DNA of 64,000 bases, from NCBI RefSeq assembly GCF_020447315.1, contig NZ_JAJADQ010000009.1, positions 1 through 64,000 on the forward strand, read 5' to 3'. Of this stretch, positions 9,754-15,942 are shown piece after piece. This DNA comes from Hymenobacter nitidus. GTDB taxonomy: Bacteria; Bacteroidota; Bacteroidia; Cytophagales; Hymenobacteraceae. Below the pieces are notes generated by a model that was not told the origin of the DNA, searched no databases, and was given only the letters and a program-made list of their open reading frames with translations. How positions within the stretch are numbered: position 1 is the stretch's first letter; each line of letters begins with the position of its first letter. A program made the translations under genes and the position numbers.

Positions 9754-10485
9754 ATGAAATACTCTGACGTAGAAATTTCTTCTGTTAGTGACCTAATCAC
9801 TCAGCTTAAGGATCATATTTCCGATTTTGAGGGGCCAATTTGGTTTAGAGGTCAATCTATATCTGAATGGTCTCTCCAGCCAAGGCTTATGCGAATCAGT
9901 TCTAGACCCCCTGAAACACACTATTTCAATCGGTTCAAACAGGATGCTTCACTAATCCTCCAAAGTAGGCCTGGCAGTGAATTTGAATGGTTATTCTTGA
10001 TGCAACACTATGGCGTACCTACAAGATTGCTTGATTGGTCAGAAAGCGCTTTGGTTGCTCTTTATTTTGCTATAAATAAAGAGCCTGAGCATGAAGGGGC
10101 GCTATGGGTACTACAACCAACTGTTTTGAATCAAAAAAATAGGTATAAGCCTGAATTCGAGTTCGAGATACCTTCTTTTGAGGACGAGATACTAATCAAT
10201 TATCTTCCTTCAACAATAGCGAGAGAAAGCAAATCAAGTTTATTGCCAATGGCCGCTATTGCACCAAGAAATAGCGCCAGAATGCAAGCCCAGCAAGGTG
10301 TATTCACAATATCCCACAGAGAGAATATTTTAATTGAAAATGCTGGGGATACTGTTGATCATATTTGGAAGTATAGAATACCTAGCACTCGTAAAGGCGA
10401 CTTGTTAAAAGAGTTAAAACTCCTAGGAACAAACAAATTTCAACTTTTTCCAGAACTTGACAGTCTTTCAGAAATATTTTCATAG
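9754..10485 (+). CDS. FRG domain-containing protein
   Basis: A 243-residue protein with the FRG domain, named for its Phe-Arg-Gly motif. Visible signature: WFRGQSISEWSLQPRL near residue 30, WLFLMQHYGVPTRLLDWS near residue 87, LVALYFAI, and a distal ARMQAQQGVFTI near residue 190. The biochemical activity of the domain is not established. The gene is strikingly AT-rich compared with icd on its left, so it was probably acquired. It is followed after two bases by the DUF262 gene and forms an operon with it. The pair resembles cargo of defence islands, but no function can be assigned from sequence. Confidence 0.88.
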   Translation: MKYSDVEISSVSDLITQLKDHISDFEGPIWFRGQSISEWSLQPRLMRISSRPPETHYFNRFKQDASLILQSRPGSEFEWLFLMQHYGVPTRLLDWSESALVALYFAINKEPEHEGALWVLQPTVLNQKNRYKPEFEFEIPSFEDEILINYLPSTIARESKSSLLPMAAIAPRNSARMQAQQGVFTISHRENILIENAGDTVDHIWKYRIPSTRKGDLLKELKLLGTNKFQLFPELDSLSEIFS

Positions 10486-10487
10486 CC

Positions 10488-11555
10488 ATGGCGACAATCA
10501 AGACATACCAGCTTCCCAATAGTTCTGTTCTACGGATTTATTCTGATAAGAACATAATAAAAGAGGACCCCGAGTATCAAAGAAAAGGAGATATATGGAC
10601 TTTAGAAAAGAAGCAACTGCTTATAGACTCAATCCTAAATGAATACGATATACCTAAACTATATTTTCATTTCTTAAATAAAATCCAGCGCGAAGAAACC
10701 AATAACAAATATGAATACGCAATTATAGATGGGCGACAGAGACTTCAAGCAATTTACGAGTTTATAGACGGCAAGTTTGCTTTAGCTGATGACTTTGAAT
10801 ACTTAGCTGATGAAAAAATAAAAGCCTCAAACTTAAATTACACTGATTTAGCTGTCCTATACCCAAGATTGAAGATTCGATTTGATTCATTTACGTTACC
10901 TATAATAGCAGTTGAAACGGAGGATATTGACTTGATTGAAGACATGTTTTCAAGGCTAAATGAAGCAGTACCATTGAATGCATCGGAAAAAAGAAATGCA
11001 CTTGGCGGGACAATGTCTAAGCTGATAAGGGATTTAGCAAAGAACGATTTCTTCACAAAAAAAGTAAAGTTTAAAAACAACAGACTACAACACAATGAAG
11101 TAGCAACAAAATTGCTTTTCATTGAAAACAGCTTACAATTACAGTCAAAGATTATAGATACCAAGAAGCCATACCTCGATAAAATGGTAATAGATTACAG
11201 AGACAACACAAATCATGACCCTTATCCTATATATACAAGTTGTGAATCTGTAATAAACAACATGAACAGTTGTTTCACAGATTCTGACATTCTACTTAGA
11301 ACACAATCACCAATTACTATTTACTATTTATTATTCAGAGACGCTTTTAATAACAGCAAAACAAACCTACTTACTCGAAATAAAATCAAAAGCTTTTACG
11401 ATGAATTAGAGAGAAACAGAAAGAGAGCTGAACTAGATATAACAACGGCTAATTATGAATATCTTGAATTTGACCGAATGTCACAACAAGGCACTAATGA
11501 CGCATCGTCTATTAGAGAAAGAACAAGAATAATGTCTGAATATATTGGTCTATAA
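10488..11555 (+). CDS. DUF262 (GmrSD N-terminal type) protein
   Basis: A 355-residue protein with a DUF262 domain in its first 200 residues: a DPEYQRKGDIW segment near residue 29, then the family's signature DGRQRLQAIYEF near residue 80, which belongs to a ParB/sulfiredoxin-like nucleotide-hydrolysing fold. In GmrSD and BrxU type IV restriction enzymes this domain is joined to a DUF1524 HNH nuclease. Here the C-terminal half is helical and lysine-rich, with no HNH or HxxP-type motif, so it would need a partner for cleavage. Its start lies two bases after the FRG stop, implying co-expression. Composition is very AT-rich throughout. Likely a foreign defence-type gene; this is inference. Confidence 0.85.
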   Translation: MATIKTYQLPNSSVLRIYSDKNIIKEDPEYQRKGDIWTLEKKQLLIDSILNEYDIPKLYFHFLNKIQREETNNKYEYAIIDGRQRLQAIYEFIDGKFALADDFEYLADEKIKASNLNYTDLAVLYPRLKIRFDSFTLPIIAVETEDIDLIEDMFSRLNEAVPLNASEKRNALGGTMSKLIRDLAKNDFFTKKVKFKNNRLQHNEVATKLLFIENSLQLQSKIIDTKKPYLDKMVIDYRDNTNHDPYPIYTSCESVINNMNSCFTDSDILLRTQSPITIYYLLFRDAFNNSKTNLLTRNKIKSFYDELERNRKRAELDITTANYEYLEFDRMSQQGTNDASSIRERTRIMSEYIGL

Positions 11556-11619
11556 AATTTTGTTTCCACATTACTAAGTTTGTAAAACCATTCAGCACAA
11601 CTTATGAAGTATTCTTAAA

Positions 11620-11659
11620 AACAAAAAAGGGCACCCCTCTCGGGGTGCCCTTTTTTGTT
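11620..11659. terminator. Bidirectional terminator
   Basis: A nearly perfect palindrome, AACAAAAAAGGGCACCCC and its complement, with A-tract on the left and T-tract on the right. It can end both the FRG-DUF262 operon and the converging broken gene at 11676-12380. Confidence 0.92.
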
Positions 11660-11675
11660 CTCACGTCCTCCCCTC

Positions 11676-12380
11676 CTACAGCTTCTCCTCCCGCTCGGTC
11701 CGCACGCGCTTCAGCAGCTGTCGAACCGTGTAGTTCGTCCGCGCCTTGACTTTATCGGTGCGGGCGTAGAGGCTTTTGCCGTCGGCCATTACCTCCTGCA
11801 TCAGCGCGTAGAGGTGATTCAGGGTGTTGATGTTGTCGGCGGTGGCGCTTTGCTGGCTGGTTTGGTGCAGGTCCTGGAGCGTCGTGTCCTGGGTCAGGTC
11901 GGTGTAGAGCGTGCGCAGGGCCTGGGTGTCGGCAATGGGGTGGCCCTTGGCTTGCAGGGCCGCCTGGTTGGCGTCCAGGTTCTGGAGTAGGGTGTTGAGT
12001 TTGGCTTCCAGGCGCTCCATGTCGCCGGACGTGCGGGCCTGTCGCACCTCCTTGATGCCAAACGAGGCGGCCGGCACCGTGAGCGGCGCGGCCCGGCGCA
12101 CCCGTGCTTCGAGGTGGTCGAGCAGGCCCGGCAGCTGCGCCTAGGTACTCTTGATGCGCTTCGTAATCAGCTCCCCCTGGGCGCGGGTAGTAGCCGAGCT
12201 GACGAGCTTCTCGGCCGCGGCCAGGCGGGCAGCGTAGTCGGGCAGGAAATTCGCGCCATACTCCTCGGGCAGCAGGGCCTTGAAGTCGGCCAGGTCGCGC
12301 GCCACGTGGCCTTGCAGCAGGCGGGCCAGGGGCAGCAGTTCTTCCTGGCGAAAACTAAAATCAACGGTAGGTTTACGCAT
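11676..12380 (-). pseudogene. Hypothetical gene interrupted by an in-frame TAG
   Basis: Two minus-strand ORFs, 12380-12141 (79 codons) and 12101-11676 (141 codons), lie in the same frame and are separated only by a TAG at 12143-12141 and 13 further open codons (AQLPGLLDHLEAR). Removing the stop restores one protein of 234 residues, highly charged and helical, with a Q- and T-rich middle. The GC-rich third positions continue unchanged across the stop, so the break is recent. A single C-to-T change from CAG would explain it. I do not recognise the family. It could still make a 79-residue fragment, or the GTG at 12101 could restart translation. A sequencing error is the main alternative. Confidence 0.72.
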
Positions 12381-12921
12381 ACAACAATAAAGAAATTAAG
12401 GGTTTAACATAGCCGTAAGCTACTAGCATTTCTTGCCCGGCCGCTACCTACGGCTCAGTTTATTTTAGCCTGTCCCACGCCGTTTCGAGGCCGCCCGAAA
12501 GGACTTCAGGGCTGTCCGAAACTGCTTCGGGATTGTCCGAAATAGCTTCGGGATAGTCGCAAGCCCTGTCACTACCGTCCGAAACCCTTTCAAGAGCGCC
12601 CGAAACCAATTTGGGGCGTCCGAAATGCTTTCAGGGCCGTCCGAAACCGGTTCGGGAGCGTCCGAAATGGTTTCGGGACCGACTGATACACTGTTCCTTC
12701 GCTGGCATTTCCAGTCACCGACTCGCGCCAGGCTTCAACCAGGCTCTTCGCCCCCGGTGTTCTTCCGTAACGCTACCGCAATAGAACAAACGGAAGCCAG
12801 CCTGAAACTATTCTAATGAATTTGCCATAAAATTATCAAAGTCATACTTATATAGTAGGTTTATTGAAATCAACTCCTCTTATTTACCAAACCACTCATC
12901 AATCTCCCATTCCTTACCCGT
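12381..12921. other. Gene-free region holding a tandem repeat
   Basis: Contains the presumed promoter of the broken gene on its left, a nine-unit 21-bp repeat (12493-12680) and AT-rich DNA before the astacin gene. A 63-codon ORF at 12625-12816 merely reads through the repeat and is not credible as a gene. Confidence 0.6.
12493..12680. repeat. Degenerate 21-bp tandem repeat, nine units
   Basis: Units start at 12493, 12514, 12535, 12556, 12577, 12598, 12618, 12639 and 12660. Consensus is roughly GTCCGAAAnnGnTTCGGGAnC; most units contain the inward palindrome CCGAAA...TTTCGG. The unit from 12556 is the most diverged and the one from 12598 is 20 bp long. A period of seven codons could have encoded a heptapeptide (S-E-T-A-S-G-L type) but that frame is now closed by TAG and a one-base shift. 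Confidence 0.85.
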
Positions 12922-13767
12922 ATGAAATTGACCCGTCTCCCCATTCTGGCGCTCTGCGCGACCGTAGGAATGACTGCCTTTTCCAGCTGCTCCAAAGAAC
13001 AGGATACCGCCGTGCCCACCGGCTCGGCTGCCAATCAGGATGCCAAAGTAGAAGAAGCCTACCCCAACCAGCTGGGCACGCTCCAGAAGGGCAAATTCGG
13101 CAGTGAGTCCATCGTTTATCAGCAAATCAACGGCGAGAACATTCTCGAAGGTGACATCATCCTCACCGCCGACCAGGTGAACCCCATCGGCCCGCAGACG
13201 GAAAGCGCCGGCCGCAACACCGGCAAGTGGCCCAGCGCCGTGGTGTACTACACCATCGACGCGGCCCTGCCCAGCCAGACCCGCGTTACGTCGGCCATTA
13301 CCCACTGGCAGACCTACACCCCCATCCGCTTTGTGAAGCGCACCACCCAGGCCAACTACGTGACCTTCCGCGTGGGCTCGGGCTGCTCCTCCAACATCGG
13401 CATGATCGGGGGTCGGCAGTACATCAACCTGGCCGCGGGCTGCAGCACGGGTAACACGATTCACGAAATCGGCCACGCCCTGGGCCTGTTCCACGAGCAG
13501 ACCCGCAACGACCGGGACACGTTCGTGAACATCCTGACCCAGAACATTCAGGCTGGCTACGAGAACAACTTCACCAAATACGGCACCTCGGGCTACAGCG
13601 GCACCGACTTCGGCGCCCTCGACTTCGGCTCCATCATGATGTACGGCTCGTTCTCCTTCTCGTCGAACGGCCAGCCGACCATCACCAAGAAAGATGGTTC
13701 CACCTTCGACATCCAGCGCAACGGCCTCTCCGCCGGCGACCGGGCTGGTATCGACACGATGTACTAA
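12922..13767 (+). CDS. Astacin-family (M12A) metallopeptidase lipoprotein
   Basis: A 281-residue secreted zinc endopeptidase. The N-terminus is a lipoprotein signal with lipobox FSSC near residue 24. A propeptide-like stretch precedes the catalytic domain, which starts near KWPSAVVYYTID (residue 95). The zinc motif HEIGHALGLFHE places ligands at H181, H185 and H191 with catalytic E182, and the Met-turn is SIMMYGSFSF. Length and order fit bacterial astacins. It likely degrades extracellular protein or processes surface proteins. It is monocistronic, in AT-rich surroundings upstream and with a strong terminator downstream. Confidence 0.93.
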   Translation: MKLTRLPILALCATVGMTAFSSCSKEQDTAVPTGSAANQDAKVEEAYPNQLGTLQKGKFGSESIVYQQINGENILEGDIILTADQVNPIGPQTESAGRNTGKWPSAVVYYTIDAALPSQTRVTSAITHWQTYTPIRFVKRTTQANYVTFRVGSGCSSNIGMIGGRQYINLAAGCSTGNTIHEIGHALGLFHEQTRNDRDTFVNILTQNIQAGYENNFTKYGTSGYSGTDFGALDFGSIMMYGSFSFSSNGQPTITKKDGSTFDIQRNGLSAGDRAGIDTMY

Positions 13768-13782
13768 GCCAAGCATCTTCTC

Positions 13783-13826
13783 AAACAAAAACAGGGCACC
13801 CGGAATCGGGTGCCCTGTTTTTGTTT
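13783..13826. terminator. Bidirectional terminator
   Basis: AAACAAAAACAGGGCACCCG pairs with its complement ending in TTTTTGTTT. It separates the converging astacin and DUF2383 genes and can serve both. Confidence 0.92.
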
Positions 13827-13853
13827 AGTGCTGCTCGGTCCTGCGCCGCCAGC

Positions 13854-14543
13854 TTATTCCTGCTTGCCCTGCAGGCGCTGCAGCTCTTTGTAGGTGTTCT
13901 GGGAGTGCTGATACTGACGCTCTACGGCTTGGCGCAGCGTACCCGTCAGCGTATTGTCGCTTAGGGCATCTTCGTAGGCTTTCAGGGCCCACTCCTCGCC
14001 GTACACGTTGGAACCCAGAATGGCTTTTTCGTCGGCGCCGGTAAGGGCGGCTTTGGCGTCCATCCAGGCACGGTAGAACTTGCCTTTGATGGTGGTGCTT
14101 TCCTGACGGCCGCCACCCTGCTGGCGCAGGTAGCCATTCAGCTCGTTGGCAAACTGCTGGCTCTGGCTCACCAACTGCTTGTAGTAGCCGCTCAGCTGCG
14201 GATCCTGGCTTTCGTCTACGGCCTTCTGGTAGCCCTCAATCCGGTCGTTTACGAAGTAGAGCAGCTCGTTGAGCGTGTCGGCCTGGGCGGTGTTGGTGCT
14301 TGTCTTGCCCGCTTTGCCCGATTTGCTGCCGCGCAGCAATGCGCTGACGCCCACTGCCAGCAAGGCGCCGCCCACCACTTTTTGGGTCGTGGTCATGCGG
14401 CCGAGCAAGTCGCCCACGCTGCCTTTGTTGAGCCACTTGCCGGCCTGTCTCAGCAGGGAGCCGTCGGCGTTGGAAGAGCCCAGGGAAGCGGAAGTATAGG
14501 AAGAGGAGCCGCCACTGCGGGTTGGTTGTTGGGAGGTGCTCAT
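13854..14543 (-). CDS. DUF2383 / PA2169-type four-helix-bundle protein
   Basis: A 229-residue protein. After a Ser/Thr-rich N-terminus and a hydrophobic segment VVGGALLAVGVSALL (about residues 55-70, possibly a membrane anchor), the remainder (about 90-225) matches the ferritin-like four-helix DUF2383 family: DTLNELLYFVNDRIEGYQKA, then conserved glutamines and FYRAWMDAKAAL. These proteins are common in stress and spore-coat contexts; function is unsettled. The ATG at 14541-14543 is chosen over a TTG ten codons upstream. Confidence 0.8.
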   Translation of the reverse strand: MSTSQQPTRSGGSSSYTSASLGSSNADGSLLRQAGKWLNKGSVGDLLGRMTTTQKVVGGALLAVGVSALLRGSKSGKAGKTSTNTAQADTLNELLYFVNDRIEGYQKAVDESQDPQLSGYYKQLVSQSQQFANELNGYLRQQGGGRQESTTIKGKFYRAWMDAKAALTGADEKAILGSNVYGEEWALKAYEDALSDNTLTGTLRQAVERQYQHSQNTYKELQRLQGKQE

Positions 14544-14740
14544 GGGTACGGAATAGTTTAGTGAATGCCCCAAAGCTTACGGCGCGCTTTATCAATGAGT
14601 TAGGTTGAGCTTCCCAATTAGCCGCCGGCAGTCCGGGCCCGGCCCCCGCGCACCGGGCCTGGCAGGCCCACAATTATGCCCCCTGCACACGCACACCGCC
14701 GTCGGCGCCGTACCTTGCGGGTCCATTTTATTGCTTCGGT

Positions 14741-15040
14741 ATGCTTTCATCTTTGTTGCGAACGTCATTGGGCCGCCTGCGCGCCGTTGGTTTTCTGGAA
14801 GGAGTATCTTTTCTGGTGCTGTTGGGTATTGCCATGCCGCTGAAGTATTTGGCCGGGCAGCCCGAGGCGGTGCGCATGGTGGGCATGGCGCACGGGGTGC
14901 TGTTTGTGCTGTACGTACTGCTGGTGCTGCAGGTCAGCATTGCCCAGAGCTGGTCGTGGCGCAAGGCCCTGCTGGCCCTGGCAGTATCAGTGGTACCGTT
15001 CGGCACGTTCTGGGCCGATAAAAAGCTGTTTCAGGAGTAG
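14741..15040 (+). CDS. DUF3817 family small integral membrane protein
   Basis: A 99-residue protein with three hydrophobic segments (about 16-33, 48-66, 72-90) and the family features GFLEGVSFLVLLGIAMPLKY and HGVLFVLYVLL. It resembles the DUF3817 domain found alone or fused to other membrane proteins; function unknown. TACCTTGC near 14711 is a plausible weak -7 element. The gene is followed 54 bases later by the MOSC gene. Confidence 0.85.
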   Translation: MLSSLLRTSLGRLRAVGFLEGVSFLVLLGIAMPLKYLAGQPEAVRMVGMAHGVLFVLYVLLVLQVSIAQSWSWRKALLALAVSVVPFGTFWADKKLFQE

Positions 15041-15094
15041 GAGCGGCGGAAGCACTTGGGCTTCGTTTGTCCTGGTTTCCTTATTCTTGCGGCT

Positions 15095-15829
15095 ATGATG
15101 ACTGCCCCGCCCGTTTCCTTGTCGTTGCCGCTGGCCTCCGTGCGCGTGGGCCAGCCCGAAACCCTCAGCAGCACCGCGGCCGGGCCCACGTCCCGAGCCT
15201 GGACTTCCGCCATTCGCAAAGCCGAAATTACCGGCCCCGTGTGGCTGGATGGCCTGAACCTGACCGGCGACGCCCAGGCCGACCTGAAAAACCACGGCGG
15301 CCCCGACCAGGCCTTGTGCGTGTACCCGGGAGTTCACTACCCCGCCTGGACCGAGCAGCTGGGCCAACCCATGCTACCCGGCAGCTTCGGCGAAAACCTA
15401 ACCCTGGCCGGCCCCTGTACCGAGCAGGACGTGTGCCTGGGCGACATTTTTCAGCTGGGGGAAGCCGTAGTACAGATTTCCCAGCCCCGCTCGCCCTGCT
15501 ACAAGCTGGGCCTGCGCTGGCACACGCCCCTGCTGCCCAAGTGGCTCCAGGATTCGGGCCGCACCGGCTGGTACATGCGCGTGCTGCAGCCCGGCACGGT
15601 AGCACCTACCGACACGCTGGAACTGCTGGAGCGCCCCTACCCGCAGTGGCCTCTTCCGCGCGTAAACAGCGCGAAGTACGAGCTGCGCGAAGACTTGAGC
15701 CTGGCCCGGCAACTGGCCGACTGCCCGGCGCTGGGCGAGCAATGGCGCCGCAAGATGCTAGGCCGCCTGTCGGGCGTGCTGCCCCTATACGACGACGCCA
15801 ACCGGCTGCAAGGCCCCGCTCAGAGCTAA
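15095..15829 (+). CDS. MOSC domain protein (YiiM-like)
   Basis: A 244-residue soluble protein. MOSC domains bind molybdenum cofactor or sulfur; YiiM in E. coli helps detoxify N-hydroxylated bases such as 6-hydroxylaminopurine. Visible features: KNHGGPDQALCVYP near residue 70, the glycine-rich GSFGENLTL, and the conserved cysteine in SQPRSPCYKLG, followed by the YiiM-type C-terminal helical part. Start: two ATGs in tandem at 15095 and 15098; the first is given. The window also holds a molybdenum hydroxylase operon at its far end, but the two are not linked. Confidence 0.88.
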   Translation: MMTAPPVSLSLPLASVRVGQPETLSSTAAGPTSRAWTSAIRKAEITGPVWLDGLNLTGDAQADLKNHGGPDQALCVYPGVHYPAWTEQLGQPMLPGSFGENLTLAGPCTEQDVCLGDIFQLGEAVVQISQPRSPCYKLGLRWHTPLLPKWLQDSGRTGWYMRVLQPGTVAPTDTLELLERPYPQWPLPRVNSAKYELREDLSLARQLADCPALGEQWRRKMLGRLSGVLPLYDDANRLQGPAQS

Positions 15830-15890
15830 AAGGGATTAGCACGCATCAAAAGCGGCATTCCCTTCCTCAGGAATTCCCCAACTACCCTTG

Positions 15891-15898
15891 TATATTTG
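15891..15898 (+). promoter_or_regulatory. Promoter -7 element of the hybrid regulator gene
   Basis: TATATTTG fits TAnnTTTG exactly, 45 bases before the proposed TTG start of the hybrid two-component gene. Confidence 0.5.
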
Positions 15899-15942
15899 GT
15901 TAGCGTTGTCGTCGTGAAATTACCGATACCGCAGCCAGAGCT

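Noticed and set aside
11719..11740. GAACCGTGTAGTTCG resembling the core of the palindromic element at 4794
   Set aside because: Only a short match inside a coding frame, without the surrounding arms; chance or shared short palindrome.
12493..12680. CRISPR array
   Set aside because: The units are contiguous 21-mers without spacers and are degenerate.
12625..12816. 63-codon ORF with S-E-T/S-G-x repeats
   Set aside because: It arises from the tandem repeat itself and has no start context.
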